Source: Treponema_B putidum
GTDB taxonomy: Bacteria > Spirochaetota > Spirochaetia > Treponematales > Treponemataceae
DNA: 64,000 bases
Strand: one strand, 5' to 3'
Assembly (NCBI RefSeq): GCF_007830595.1
Contig: NZ_VLLD01000008.1
Shown here: positions 24,791 through 34,651 of the stretch, one piece after another
Layout of the letters: each line of letters opens with the position of its first letter
Numbering within the stretch: position 1 is the stretch's first letter
Made by a program: the position numbers and the translations under genes
Notes under the pieces: model-generated
What the model saw: only the letters and a program-made list of their open reading frames with translations
Database searches by the model: none
Told to the model about the DNA's origin: nothing

Positions 24791-26308
24791 ATGAGTACGA
24801 TCGAGAGCATTAAAAGAGATAAGCTTAATACTCTTATAAATACGAGCTTGCTGATAAACTCTAATTACTCTGATTTGAGTGTCCTATTGGAAAAGATAGT
24901 AGAATCGGCAATGGAAGTTGTGGAAGGAGATGCAGCGTCTCTTCTGATGCTTGAACCTGACGGTGAAAGACTTAGGTTTGAAATTGCTATCGGCCCTAAG
25001 GGAATTGAAGCAAAAAAGATTGTACTTGCTTTGGATGGTATTGCAGGCTGGGTTATAAAATATAATCGAAGTGCCATCATAAACGATGTATTAAGCGATC
25101 CGCGTTTTGATCCTACAGTGCAAAAAGTTACAGGTTATCGAAATCGTAATATGCTTGCGGTCCCTATGTGCATTAAAGAAAAATGCATAGGTGTTATTGA
25201 GGTTTTAAATAAGAGGGACGGAAAAAACTTTGATGCAGACGATTTAAATGTTTTGGAACTTTTTGCCACTCAAACGGCCATAGCTTATCAAAATGCGAAG
25301 CACTATGAAAAATCCCGCGAAGAAATTATTTGTTTACAAGATCAGCTGGAGCAGGATAGAGGATATCACACTTTTATTACAAAAAGTAAGGTAATGAATG
25401 AAAAACTCGATTTGTGCCGTAATATAGCGGCCTCAGATGCTTCAGTGCTTATCTTGGGCGAAAGCGGAGTGGGAAAGGAGCTTATTGCAGAGCAGCTCCA
25501 TCTTAATTCCCACAGGGCAGATAATCCCTTTATAAGGGTAAACTGTGCAGCCTTGCCTGAAGGTTTGCTTGAAAGTGAGCTTTTCGGCCATGTAAGAGGA
25601 GCCTTTACGGATGCAATTTCGGATCGAAAAGGCAGATTCGAACTTGCAGACCATGGGACTATTTTTTTGGATGAAATAGGGGATATTCCCCTTGCTCTTC
25701 AAACAAAACTCTTGAGGGTTTTACAGGAAATGGCATTTGAAAGGGTAGGTTCAAATAAAACTCTTACGGTTGATACCCGTATAATTGCTGCTACAAATAA
25801 AAACATAGAAGAACTTGTTAAGCAGGGAAAATTCAGGTCGGATCTTTATTATCGTTTGAATGTTTTGCCTGTCTATATACCTCCTCTTAGAAATAGGAAA
25901 GAGGATATACCCGAACTGGCTTATTTCTTTTTAAAGAAATTCAGCAAAGAGGTAAAAAAAACGTTTTTAGGTTTTTCGCCCGATGCGGAAAAACTTATAA
26001 ATGCTTATTCTTGGCCGGGAAATATTCGGGAACTCGAAAATGCCGTTGAGAGGGCCTGTGTTTTAGGCAAGCCGCCGTACATAGACAAAAAAGATTTGCT
26101 TTTAAAACTTGAATCCGGTTCCGTTGAAACTGAGACGGATTATTCGAATATGGATTTAAAATCGGCTGTAAATGATTTTAAAAAATCTTTTATCGTCAAT
26201 ATTTTAAATGAGCAAAAATGGAATCAAACTGCTGCAGCCGAAAAACTCGGAATACAGCGTACATATTTATCGAGATTGATAAAAGAGCTTGAAATTAAGG
26301 AGATATAA
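24791..26308 (+). CDS. Sigma-54-dependent transcriptional activator with GAF sensor
   Basis: A 505-residue enhancer-binding protein: GAF domain (about 28-170), AAA+ domain with Walker A GESGVGKE (223-230), the sigma-54 contact loop GAFTDA (270-275, classically GAFTGA), Walker B TIFLDEIGD, and a C-terminal Fis-type helix-turn-helix (NQTAAAEKLGIQRTYLSRLI). The GAF domain would sense a small ligand. Its end is adjacent to a TPR protein gene that begins two bases after the stop, suggesting cotranscription with cmk-rpsA and the TPR gene. Confidence 0.92.
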   Translation: MSTIESIKRDKLNTLINTSLLINSNYSDLSVLLEKIVESAMEVVEGDAASLLMLEPDGERLRFEIAIGPKGIEAKKIVLALDGIAGWVIKYNRSAIINDVLSDPRFDPTVQKVTGYRNRNMLAVPMCIKEKCIGVIEVLNKRDGKNFDADDLNVLELFATQTAIAYQNAKHYEKSREEIICLQDQLEQDRGYHTFITKSKVMNEKLDLCRNIAASDASVLILGESGVGKELIAEQLHLNSHRADNPFIRVNCAALPEGLLESELFGHVRGAFTDAISDRKGRFELADHGTIFLDEIGDIPLALQTKLLRVLQEMAFERVGSNKTLTVDTRIIAATNKNIEELVKQGKFRSDLYYRLNVLPVYIPPLRNRKEDIPELAYFFLKKFSKEVKKTFLGFSPDAEKLINAYSWPGNIRELENAVERACVLGKPPYIDKKDLLLKLESGSVETETDYSNMDLKSAVNDFKKSFIVNILNEQKWNQTAAAEKLGIQRTYLSRLIKELEIKEI

Positions 26309-26309
26309 A

Positions 26310-27038
26310 ATGAATTTGGAAGAAAATAAAGATTTGGCACAAAAAATCAGTGATTTTTTAGCTGCAAACAGAAAAATAGTAATTGGTGTTTTTGTCTGTA
26401 TTTTACTTGTTGTTGCAGGTACTGTTAGCTGGTTTGTAATAGGTGAAAATTTAAGAAAAACTTCAGTAACAAGTGTAGAAAAAGTTATTTATGAACTTGA
26501 AGAGTTTAAACGCCAAGATCAGGCAAAAAATTCTTCTGCCGGAAATACTGACGCAGAAGACCAAGAAATAGTCTCTGAGGCCGTTAAGGAGGCAGAGGAT
26601 AAGGCTATTGAAGAACTTAAACTTCTTGGGGCAAAATATTCTTCTTCCTATGCCGGTTTTAGAGCAAATACTGTTATAGCCGAAATTTATTTTCAGAGAA
26701 AAATGTATGAAGATGCTTTTAAATTTTATGAACTTGCTGCCGCAGCCGTAAAGAATTCTTATGTTGAAGGCGTTGCATCTTTTAATGCTGCATCTTGTGC
26801 CGATGAGTTAGGCGATAAAGAAAAAGCTCTCGCTTATTATGAAAGAGCCTCAAAGGTTGAAGATTTTCCCCTAGTGCCCAGAGCTATTTTTAACACAGGA
26901 CGCTTGTATGAGGCTTTATCCAAAAAAGATGAGGCTATCCTCTCATATAATAAACTTCTGGAAAAATATCCTCAAAACGAATGGGCACTTCTTGCAAAGT
27001 CCCGTGTAATTGTTCTTACAGGAGACGGCACAAAGTAG
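26310..27038 (+). CDS. Single-pass membrane TPR protein (YfgM-like)
   Basis: ATG 26310 follows AAGGAG. A 242-residue protein with a transmembrane helix at about 23-43 (VIGVFVCILLVVAGTVSWFV), an acidic linker, and tetratricopeptide-like helices (YAGFRANTVIAEIYFQRKMY, ALAYYERASKVEDFPLVPRA, AILSYNKLLEKYPQNEWALL). The layout resembles YfgM/BamD-like periplasmic TPR proteins that assist envelope proteins. The role here is inferred from architecture only. Confidence 0.8.
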   Translation: MNLEENKDLAQKISDFLAANRKIVIGVFVCILLVVAGTVSWFVIGENLRKTSVTSVEKVIYELEEFKRQDQAKNSSAGNTDAEDQEIVSEAVKEAEDKAIEELKLLGAKYSSSYAGFRANTVIAEIYFQRKMYEDAFKFYELAAAAVKNSYVEGVASFNAASCADELGDKEKALAYYERASKVEDFPLVPRAIFNTGRLYEALSKKDEAILSYNKLLEKYPQNEWALLAKSRVIVLTGDGTK

Positions 27039-27054
27039 GTTAATATGAAGATTA

Positions 27055-27084
27055 AGGATAAATTGTAAAAAAACGATTTATCCT
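27055..27084 (+). terminator. Hairpin between the TPR and lipoprotein genes
   Basis: AGGATAAAT and ATTTATCCT form a perfect 9-bp stem with a 12-base loop, shortly after the stop at 27038. It lacks a T-run. A seven-codon frame (MKIKDKL) overlaps it, probably by chance. Confidence 0.4.
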
Positions 27085-27099
27085 GACGTGAGACTTTAT

Positions 27100-27768
27100 A
27101 TGTTTAAGAAAAACATATTATTTACGGTAATTGCTTTTATTTTTTTGTCCTGCGGTATAGATGATGTTGTTTATTTGGAGCCTCCTAAGTTAATTCATAG
27201 TCCTACGAGCCATAGCGATGAAAATGAAAAATACTTTGAATTTAGAACTTCCGATACGGCTAATTTGACCGGATCAGCCGGTTATTTTAAAGGTTTTGAA
27301 GTTTATTACCGTATTTATGAGTCAAAAAATGACTGTGAAAATGCAATAAAGAGTATGGAGCAATATGCAGAAACAAATCCTTCAAACTCTGTAAATTATC
27401 TGATTTCCGCATATAATTATAAACTTTTAAGCCATTCAAATCATTCTTATCAAAATAGACCCATTGTTAATGCTGCGTCTTCTGATCGAAGTGTTAAATT
27501 CCGTATTGAAAAGCTGAATTCCTCTAATGATTTTAGTATAGACGGATCGGTCAAGGGTAGGGTTTTACGTCAGTTCGGTGAAGAATTTACCGATGAAAAA
27601 CAAGGGGATTATGATGTTCAATCTTCAAGTAATCTTTCTTCTAATCCTCCTTCCGATTCTTTTTATGTTGCAGCCTTTGCAGCGACTTACGGGTTTGATA
27701 GTACTTTTAAAACCGTTTACAGTAAGCTTATTTCTTTGGGCTATGTTGAGATTAAAAAAAATAGTTAA
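27100..27768 (+). CDS. Hypothetical lipoprotein
   Basis: A 222-residue protein starting MFKKNILFTVIAFIFLSC, a signal peptide with lipobox IFLSC (Cys near residue 18). ATG 27100 places the basic residues at the start; an alternative at 27088 adds four residues. The mature part is Ser/Asn-rich with no recognised domain (GYFKGFEVYYRIYESKND, SFYVAAFAATYGFDSTFK). It lies before the solute-binding protein gene, which has its own promoter. Confidence 0.7.
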   Translation: MFKKNILFTVIAFIFLSCGIDDVVYLEPPKLIHSPTSHSDENEKYFEFRTSDTANLTGSAGYFKGFEVYYRIYESKNDCENAIKSMEQYAETNPSNSVNYLISAYNYKLLSHSNHSYQNRPIVNAASSDRSVKFRIEKLNSSNDFSIDGSVKGRVLRQFGEEFTDEKQGDYDVQSSSNLSSNPPSDSFYVAAFAATYGFDSTFKTVYSKLISLGYVEIKKNS

Positions 27769-27783
27769 ATTTCTCCATAATAC

Positions 27784-27812
27784 TTGAAATTCTATGTATG
27801 ATATGATAAAAT
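27784..27812 (+). promoter_or_regulatory. Predicted promoter of the binding-protein/GGDEF-EAL pair
   Basis: TTGAAA (27784-27789), 17-bp spacer, TAAAAT (27807-27812), about 18 bases before ATG 27831. Confidence 0.55.
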
Positions 27813-27830
27813 ACATCTCACGAGGCTTTT

Positions 27831-29306
27831 ATGAAAATCCTGAGATTTGTTGTTTTTGTATTTATGTGTTTGGTTATGTCCTCATGTACACGTATCACAA
27901 AGAAAAATTCAGCTAAATACGATATAGATAATATTTTGAATAAAGATGACCCGGTAACAATAAATATGTGGCATTATTATACGGCATCGCAAAAAGATAA
28001 ATTCGACAAGCTTGTGGAAAATTTCAATGCTTCTGAAGGTGCAAAATATGGTGTCTATGTGCGAAGCATAAGAAAGGCAGGAAACGCAAGTGAAATATCG
28101 GCTTTTCTCGCTGATGCCTTGGACAAAAAAATTGAGGCAGATGAAATTCCCGATATTTTTTCGGCATATCCCGATACGGCTTATGAATTCAATGAAAAAG
28201 ATCTTTTATTGGATTTGTCCGATTTTTTTACAGAAAAAGAAAAGGAAGAATATGTAAGAAGTTTTTTGTATTCATCCGGCTTTGGAGTAAAAAACGAAAT
28301 AAAGCTATTTCCTGTTGCAAAGGCTACTGAGGTTTTGGTAGTTAATAAGACTGAATGGAAACCCTTTGCAGATGTTATGGGCGTTTCTTACAATGATTTG
28401 GCTACATGGGAAGGCTTGGTAAAGGTTGCAGAGCAGTATTATAAGTGGACTGATTCTTTAACGGATGAACCTAATGACGGTAAACCATTTTTTGGGCGGG
28501 ATGCCCTAAGTAACTATATTTTAATCGGTACCTATGAACTCGGTAAAAGTATCTTCAATGTTTTAGAAAACGGAGATGTGAATTTTGTTTTAGATAAAAA
28601 GGTTATGAAAACCTGTTGGGATAATTATTATGTTCCGTTTGTAAAAGGTTTTTTTACTGCAAAAGGAAGATTTAGAAGTGATGATTTAAAAACCGGAGAT
28701 ATAATCGCATGTATAACATCAACTTCTTCCGCAATATATTTACCGTCTAAAGTTATAGACGATTCCGCTAATTTTACTCCCGTTGATTTGCAGGTTTTGC
28801 CTGTTCCTCATTTTAAAGATACAACAAATAAAGCTATTGTTCAGCAGGGAGCCGGTATGGCTGTACTTAAAAGCAGCCTAAAGCGTGAAACGGCCTCCGT
28901 TCTATTTTTAAAATGGCTCACGGATATGCAAAAATATTCCGAATTTGCCGTTTCTACCGGATATTTACCTGTAAAGAAAAAAGAGCTTGAATCTAAGGCT
29001 GTTACGGAAGCCTTTTGCAGTGACGGCGTATGTATTTTACCTGTTGTTCAAGATTCTCTTAAGGTAAGCCTTGAAGCAATAAAGTCCATGGATATTTATT
29101 TTCAGCCTGCTTTTAAGAACTCGGATAAGGCAAGAAATCTTCTTGCTGATTTATTGCAAGAAAAAGCGGAAAAAGATAGGGCTGAGGTTCTTGAAAGCAT
29201 TAAAGCCGGAAAAAACTATGATGAAGCTTTAAAGAAATTTCTTAGCGATAATGGTTTTGAAGAGTGGTTAAAAGAACTTGAAGAAAAATTGTTTGGTTTA
29301 AAGTAA
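27831..29306 (+). CDS. Family 1 extracellular solute-binding lipoprotein
   Basis: A 491-residue lipoprotein (lipobox VMSSC, Cys19). The mature part follows the SBP_bac_1 sugar-binding pattern: INMWHYYTASQKDKFDKLV, IPDIFSAYPDTAYEF, LFPVAKATEVLVVNKTEW, QQGAGMAVLKSS, and LKWLTDMQKYSEFAV. It is separated by 11 bases from the c-di-GMP enzyme gene, and no ABC permease or ATPase gene is near. A sensory role, delivering ligand status to the Cache domain of the next protein, is inferred from this pairing. Confidence 0.85.
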   Translation: MKILRFVVFVFMCLVMSSCTRITKKNSAKYDIDNILNKDDPVTINMWHYYTASQKDKFDKLVENFNASEGAKYGVYVRSIRKAGNASEISAFLADALDKKIEADEIPDIFSAYPDTAYEFNEKDLLLDLSDFFTEKEKEEYVRSFLYSSGFGVKNEIKLFPVAKATEVLVVNKTEWKPFADVMGVSYNDLATWEGLVKVAEQYYKWTDSLTDEPNDGKPFFGRDALSNYILIGTYELGKSIFNVLENGDVNFVLDKKVMKTCWDNYYVPFVKGFFTAKGRFRSDDLKTGDIIACITSTSSAIYLPSKVIDDSANFTPVDLQVLPVPHFKDTTNKAIVQQGAGMAVLKSSLKRETASVLFLKWLTDMQKYSEFAVSTGYLPVKKKELESKAVTEAFCSDGVCILPVVQDSLKVSLEAIKSMDIYFQPAFKNSDKARNLLADLLQEKAEKDRAEVLESIKAGKNYDEALKKFLSDNGFEEWLKELEEKLFGLK

Positions 29307-29317
29307 TCGGAGTAATC

Positions 29318-32300
29318 ATGCAAAAAAGTAACCGGCATCGAAAACATTCTGCCTCAATTTTGTCACGCCTTTTGGTTCCTATGCTTTTTGTCTTTGTTAT
29401 TCAGGCAGCGGTAATGGTAATAATGTTTTTAAATTCGGATATTCTTAAAAAATCCAGCGACGATGCCTACAGAGTTTTAAGTGAAAAAGTTTTAAACCGT
29501 AAAATTATTATCGAAAATGAAATGGCTAATAGATGGACTAGAATTGAAGACTTGCATGAAAATGTTTTAAATGTAATTCAAGCCGAATTATCTCAAAATA
29601 ATATTGAAATTTATCAGCTTGCAGATAGGCCTGATTTGCAAAACCGCATTCTCGATGCACTCCTTCCTCAGCTGACCTATATTATAAGGCGAAACTATGT
29701 TACAGGAGCCTTTGTGGTTATTGATGCTCCGGCTTCTTCGATAAGAGCAAATGAATTTTTTTATCCCGGCTTATATGTTAGAAATGATGACCCCTCTTCT
29801 TATTCTTCAAGTAATGAGGATATTCTTGTATCGAGAGGACCTGCAGAAGTTGTACAAAAGCATAATATTGCTTTAGGAGTGGATTGGTCTCCTTTTTTTA
29901 CTATTTCTCCTAATAGCAGCGCCTCAGCCTACAGGTATTTTAACTCGCCTATTGGTGCAGCACTAAAACATCCTAATGAACCGGCTAAGGATTTAGGGTT
30001 TTGGAATACTTTATTTAAACTGGACTCTTTAAGTAATGAGGTTATTACATATTCAATTCCGATAATGGACGGGAGAGGAAATATTTACGGAGTTATCGGT
30101 ATAGATCTGTCTGCAAAATATATTCAGTCCTTTTTAAATTTTGGTGAACTGGATATTTCCAAACGAGGAATGTATTGTATAGCCGTTGACGTCAGCAACG
30201 ATAATAGTCAAATATTTTCGCCTATAGTGTTTAATAGTGTTGCAGATAATTTGAGTGTAAATCATATTCCGGATTTTACGGTTAGCAAGGGTGAGTATAA
30301 AAATATTTATACTATTGATGAAGGATCAATATTTATAGAGAAATACTGTTTAGCTGTCGAACCTTTTCATCTGTACCGGAACAATGGAATGTATAAAAAT
30401 CAAGAGTGGGTATTGATAGGATTTTCTCCACAAAAGAATGTGCTTTCATTTTCAATAACTATAAAAAGTATTTTCTGGAAGTCTGTGCTTGTTTCAGGAT
30501 TTTTGTTTGTGGTAGGTTTATATTTATCAAGCAAACAAATTTCTACTATGTTTAACAAGGTTGTAATAAAACTGCAAAATAGTGATCCGCGCAAAAAAGT
30601 GAACATCGAAAAGATGAATATAAGAGAGATTGATACCCTCATTGTTGCAATAGAAAATTTGAGTGCCAGCGTTTTTAATGCAGCTTCTCGCGTATCTACA
30701 ATTATAGAAAAACTTCAGGTTCCTATAGGTGTTTTTGAAGAGAATATGTTGATGGGGACGGTATTTTGTAATTCTATTTGGTTTAAGTTATTTAACATTC
30801 AAGCCTATTCAGGCGATTCCGTTTTAAAGGCGGATGAATTTTATAGTCAGCTTAAACATTATGAATATTATATAAATGAAAAGGATGATATTAAGACTAT
30901 CTATGCTATTCCTACAGATGAACATGGAAAAGTTCGTTGGATAAGGTTTACGCAGATGAAGGAAAATAATAAGGTGCTTGGTATAGCTGTTGATATTACC
31001 AAAGAAATTGAAGATAGAAAAAAACTTGAGCTTCAAATAAATTATGACAATTTGACAGGTCTTTACAATAGGTATGCTTTTGATAAAAAGATTACCGAAA
31101 TATTTAAAAACCACTATTTAGGCATATGTGCTCTTGTTATGTGGGACCTTGATAATTTAAAATATCTTAATGACTCTTTTGGCCATGCATACGGTGATAT
31201 GCATTTGATATCTTTCGGAAAAAAACTTGCCATGCTTCAACAAGAATACTGCATTGTGTGCAGACATTCCGGTGATGAGTTTTATACATTCTTTTATAAT
31301 TTTTCTTCATCTGATGAAATAAGGCTTATTTTGGCTTCCTTTTGGAAAGAAATACAGGATACAAGCATAATGCTTCCCAACGGTGAGTATTCAAAGTTAC
31401 GCGTTTCGGCCGGTTTGGCTTGGTATCCCTACGATGCAGACAATCAGACCGATTTAATTAGATATGCAGATTTTGCAGTGTATGATGTAAAACATTCTTT
31501 TAAGGGTTCCTTGCATGAGTTTAATTTGGATTTTTACAAAAAAAATTATATAATGATTTCCGGTACAGAAGCTCTTAATCAAATGCTCGAAAAGAATTTA
31601 ATTAAATATGCTATGCAGCCAATAGTTATTTCCGGTACAGGCGATGTTTACGGATATGAAATGCTCATGCGATCTTCAATTCCCGAATTTAAAAACCCTG
31701 AGGATGTTTTGCGGTTGGCAAAGGCTCAATCAAAACTTCATAAACTTGAAGAGCTTACTTTTTTCGGTGCTATGGAGACCTTTGTAGAGAAAATCGAAAA
31801 AGGTGAAATATCCGGAAATACAAAAGTATTTTTAAATACTATAAGCTCTCAAGTTCTTTCCGATGCAAAATTTTTGGAATTTGAAGAAAGATTTAGGCCA
31901 TATCTTTCGAATATTGTTTTGGAAATTACTGAGTCGGAACCGCTTAATACAAACTTTTATGAGATAAAAAACGAAAAAATACGTAGTTGGAATGCTATGG
32001 TGGCCATAGACGATTTTGGAAGCGGGTATAGTAACGAATCATCTCTTTTATTTTTATCACCGAACCTAGTCAAAATCGATATGTCCATAGTAAGGGATGT
32101 TCACAAAAGTCTTGATAAACAAAATGTGTTGGAAAATCTCGTTGCTTATGCAAAAAAGAGGAATATAATAATATTGGCTGAAGGGGTTGAAACTATAGAT
32201 GAGATAGATGTTCTGCTGCGCTTTGGTGTAGATTTATTTCAAGGTTACTTTTTTGCAAAGCCTTCTTTTGACATTCTTCCCATACCTGAAGAAAGAATAC

Positions 32301-32332
32301 AGGAATTAAATAGAATTTTTTCGCTCTATTAG
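29318..32332 (+). CDS. Membrane Cache-PAS-GGDEF-EAL cyclic-di-GMP enzyme
   Basis: A 1004-residue protein. Transmembrane helix about 18-38, large periplasmic Cache-like sensor to about 385, second helix about 387-405, a PAS-like region (about 470-570), a GGDEF domain with S651-G-D-E-F655 (first Gly replaced by Ser), and an EAL domain in which the motif reads E781-M-L. The remaining EAL metal and catalytic residues look intact (FLNTIS, EITES, IDDFGSG, VKID, AEGVET, FQGYFFAKP). It may both make and degrade c-di-GMP. GGAG lies before ATG 29318. Cotranscribed with the binding protein. Confidence 0.9.
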   Translation: MQKSNRHRKHSASILSRLLVPMLFVFVIQAAVMVIMFLNSDILKKSSDDAYRVLSEKVLNRKIIIENEMANRWTRIEDLHENVLNVIQAELSQNNIEIYQLADRPDLQNRILDALLPQLTYIIRRNYVTGAFVVIDAPASSIRANEFFYPGLYVRNDDPSSYSSSNEDILVSRGPAEVVQKHNIALGVDWSPFFTISPNSSASAYRYFNSPIGAALKHPNEPAKDLGFWNTLFKLDSLSNEVITYSIPIMDGRGNIYGVIGIDLSAKYIQSFLNFGELDISKRGMYCIAVDVSNDNSQIFSPIVFNSVADNLSVNHIPDFTVSKGEYKNIYTIDEGSIFIEKYCLAVEPFHLYRNNGMYKNQEWVLIGFSPQKNVLSFSITIKSIFWKSVLVSGFLFVVGLYLSSKQISTMFNKVVIKLQNSDPRKKVNIEKMNIREIDTLIVAIENLSASVFNAASRVSTIIEKLQVPIGVFEENMLMGTVFCNSIWFKLFNIQAYSGDSVLKADEFYSQLKHYEYYINEKDDIKTIYAIPTDEHGKVRWIRFTQMKENNKVLGIAVDITKEIEDRKKLELQINYDNLTGLYNRYAFDKKITEIFKNHYLGICALVMWDLDNLKYLNDSFGHAYGDMHLISFGKKLAMLQQEYCIVCRHSGDEFYTFFYNFSSSDEIRLILASFWKEIQDTSIMLPNGEYSKLRVSAGLAWYPYDADNQTDLIRYADFAVYDVKHSFKGSLHEFNLDFYKKNYIMISGTEALNQMLEKNLIKYAMQPIVISGTGDVYGYEMLMRSSIPEFKNPEDVLRLAKAQSKLHKLEELTFFGAMETFVEKIEKGEISGNTKVFLNTISSQVLSDAKFLEFEERFRPYLSNIVLEITESEPLNTNFYEIKNEKIRSWNAMVAIDDFGSGYSNESSLLFLSPNLVKIDMSIVRDVHKSLDKQNVLENLVAYAKKRNIIILAEGVETIDEIDVLLRFGVDLFQGYFFAKPSFDILPIPEERIQELNRIFSLY

Positions 32333-32333
32333 G

Positions 32334-33371
32334 CTAATTGTGTTTTGTTGCGGTAGAGCCTAATTGACCGCATGCTCCTCCTATTTTTTGACCCCGTTTT
32401 TGTCTGGTACTTATGTTAAAGCCCGCTTTTTTTAGATAGCCTTCAAAATTCCGTACTTCGGCTTCTGACGGGCTTTTAAAATTCAATCCTTCTATGGGAT
32501 TCCATGGAATTAAATTTATATAACAGTCAAGGCCTTCAGCAAATTGGATGACCTTTTCAGCCGCTTTTTTATCAGTATTAATCCCATGCATAAGGGCAAG
32601 TTCTAAGGTTACCCTTTTGTTTGATTTTGAATTAAAATATTTTATTGTTTTTTTTAAATCTGCAAGGGGGTTTGTTTTATTAACCGGCATGAGCTCTGTC
32701 CTTAATGTCTCATCGGCCGTTGTTAAGGATACTGCAAGACGTACTTCCGGTCCATTGTCTGCCATTTCATAGATTCCCTTGCATAGGCCCGAAGTTGAAA
32801 CGGTTATGCGCCTTTTAGAAAGATTTCTGCCTTTAGGATGTGAAAGAATGTTTATCGTCTTGTTTATTTCGGGTAAATTTAACATGGGTTCCCCCATTCC
32901 CATAAAAACTATATTGTCTAAGGTTCCGGCTTCTTGTTCCAAGTATAAAAATTGTTCTATTATTTCTGAGGCTGATAAGTTTCTTAAAAATCCGATTTGT
33001 CCGGTTTTACAAAAAGCACACTTCATCGGGCAGCCTGCTTGGCAGGAGACACAGGCCGTTTTTCTTTTTGCTTTATCTGTAAGTAAAACAGTTTCAACAA
33101 CCGCTCCGTCGTATAGTTCGATAGCTAATTTGATTGTACCGTCCGGGTCCTTTAAAGTCTCTTTTATTTTTGTGGAAAATAAAGAAAATTTTTCATTAAG
33201 CTGACGGCGCATATCCAATGACAGATTGGTCATGTCATCGAAAGTCTTTGCGCCTGAAGCTATCCAATAAAAAATTTGTTGGGCTCGGAATTTTTCTTTT
33301 AATCCGCAAAAGTCTTGAATCTCCTCAGGCAGCATTCCCGAAAGAGCTGTTTTGTCCTCTTTAATGGTCAT
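32334..33371 (-). CDS. rlmN: 23S rRNA (adenine-C2)-methyltransferase RlmN
   Basis: A 345-residue radical-SAM enzyme that methylates A2503 of 23S rRNA and A37 of some tRNAs. The CxxxCxxC cluster motif is in GCPMKCAFCKTGQIGF. Further family segments: FMGMGEPMLNL, RRITVSTSGL, LAVSLTTADETLR, LALMHGINT, and the C-terminal catalytic Cys region GGACGQLGS. Its ATG overlaps the end of the TPR gene by 11 bases, so the two form one transcript. Confidence 0.95.
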   Translation of the reverse strand: MTIKEDKTALSGMLPEEIQDFCGLKEKFRAQQIFYWIASGAKTFDDMTNLSLDMRRQLNEKFSLFSTKIKETLKDPDGTIKLAIELYDGAVVETVLLTDKAKRKTACVSCQAGCPMKCAFCKTGQIGFLRNLSASEIIEQFLYLEQEAGTLDNIVFMGMGEPMLNLPEINKTINILSHPKGRNLSKRRITVSTSGLCKGIYEMADNGPEVRLAVSLTTADETLRTELMPVNKTNPLADLKKTIKYFNSKSNKRVTLELALMHGINTDKKAAEKVIQFAEGLDCYINLIPWNPIEGLNFKSPSEAEVRNFEGYLKKAGFNISTRQKRGQKIGGACGQLGSTATKHN

Positions 33372-34572
33372 TTTTTGTCAGTTCGAACAAAAGATCCGAA
33401 ATTGTTTGATTTTTTATGCCTAGTTTTTGGAAGTCGATTAAAGTATCTATAGCCTTTTGCTTTTCTTTTTTTTCGATATAGCATTGGGCAAGTTCAAGGT
33501 ATACCCTGTAGTTTGTATCTTCAGTATTTTTAAGATGGGTTAGGGTAGTAATGGCCTGATCGTATTTTTGCTGTAATTTGCATAATATTGCAAGGCCGAG
33601 CATTGCATAAGAATCGAAGTCGATATCAAGGGCTTTTTGATAACATTCTTTTGCTTTTTCAAAATCATTCATACTGCGGTAGGCATCACCTACTCGTGTT
33701 AAAATGACCTTGTTGTTAGGATCAAGTTCAAGTATTTTTTTCCAGTATACTATGGAGTTATATTGCTGATTTAGACCTCGGTAACAGTCTGCAAGACCGA
33801 AAAGGCCGTAAAAATTATCAGGTGAGCGTTCAAGTGCTCTTTCAAAATAATATACACCACGGTCAAAGAGTTTCATTTTTCGGTAACAGTTGCCGATAGA
33901 AGTTAAGATGCGGATGTCTACAAATTCCCCGCTGGATTCCATTACTTTTTCCCAATAGACAAGGGCTTCCCTATATTTTTTAAAATCATAGTTTAAGTGC
34001 CCTAAGCCTATTAGAGCATAGGCATTTTTAGGAGATTTTTCTAAAACTTTAAGATAAAGTTGTTCTGCTTTTTCAAATTCCTTAGTTTTGCGATAAGCGT
34101 CGGCTACACGGGTCAATACGGTGATATTTTTATCATCAAACTTAAGGTATTCTTCCCAGATAGCTATGGCCTTTGGAAACTGATTCATTGACTTGTAGCA
34201 GTCGGCAAGGCCGAAAAGGGCGTAGTTGTTGCTTGGATGGTGTTCCAGGCATTGTTTGTAAAATTTTATTGCATCGTTGAATTTATTGTTTTTGCGCTCT
34301 GCATCCCCTAATCCGACCAACGCATAATTATTTGCGGGATCAAGTTCCAATATTTTTTTAAAAACATTTATAGCTTCCTTGATACTATTACCTTTTAAAA
34401 GAGAATAGGCTTGCTTTGAAAGTTCGGATATTTCTACTTGGGTTGAATTTTCGGCAGCTGATATATCTTTGTTAAATTCCGGGCTATTTATAAAAAAAAG
34501 CTCATCAATGGGGGCATCCTCGCTCCCGGGTGTTTTTTTGAAAACTATTGTAGTTTCATCAATGTTATCCAT
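33361..34572 (-). CDS. Tetratricopeptide repeat protein
   Basis: A 403-residue soluble protein built largely of TPR units of about 34 residues from residue 50 to the end (NNYALVGLGDAERKNNKFND, NNYALFGLADCYKSMNQFPK, NVLTRVADAYR-type units). Neighbouring repeats are near-identical in phase, alternating between A-x-x-G-L-A-D-C and L-T-R-V-G-D-A. TPRs mediate protein-protein contacts; the partner is unknown. GAGGA precedes the ATG. It is cotranscribed with rlmN. Confidence 0.88.
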   Translation of the reverse strand: MDNIDETTIVFKKTPGSEDAPIDELFFINSPEFNKDISAAENSTQVEISELSKQAYSLLKGNSIKEAINVFKKILELDPANNYALVGLGDAERKNNKFNDAIKFYKQCLEHHPSNNYALFGLADCYKSMNQFPKAIAIWEEYLKFDDKNITVLTRVADAYRKTKEFEKAEQLYLKVLEKSPKNAYALIGLGHLNYDFKKYREALVYWEKVMESSGEFVDIRILTSIGNCYRKMKLFDRGVYYFERALERSPDNFYGLFGLADCYRGLNQQYNSIVYWKKILELDPNNKVILTRVGDAYRSMNDFEKAKECYQKALDIDFDSYAMLGLAILCKLQQKYDQAITTLTHLKNTEDTNYRVYLELAQCYIEKKEKQKAIDTLIDFQKLGIKNQTISDLLFELTKNDH

Positions 34573-34651
34573 ACTTTTTAATTCCTCTTTATGTTTTATA
34601 TTAATCTTAACTATAACTATCTTAATCTAACACTAAGTATATGCCGCAATT

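Noticed and set aside
27045..27068. Seven-codon frame MKIKDKL as a leader peptide
   Set aside because: Too short and without regulatory codons or a ribosome site.
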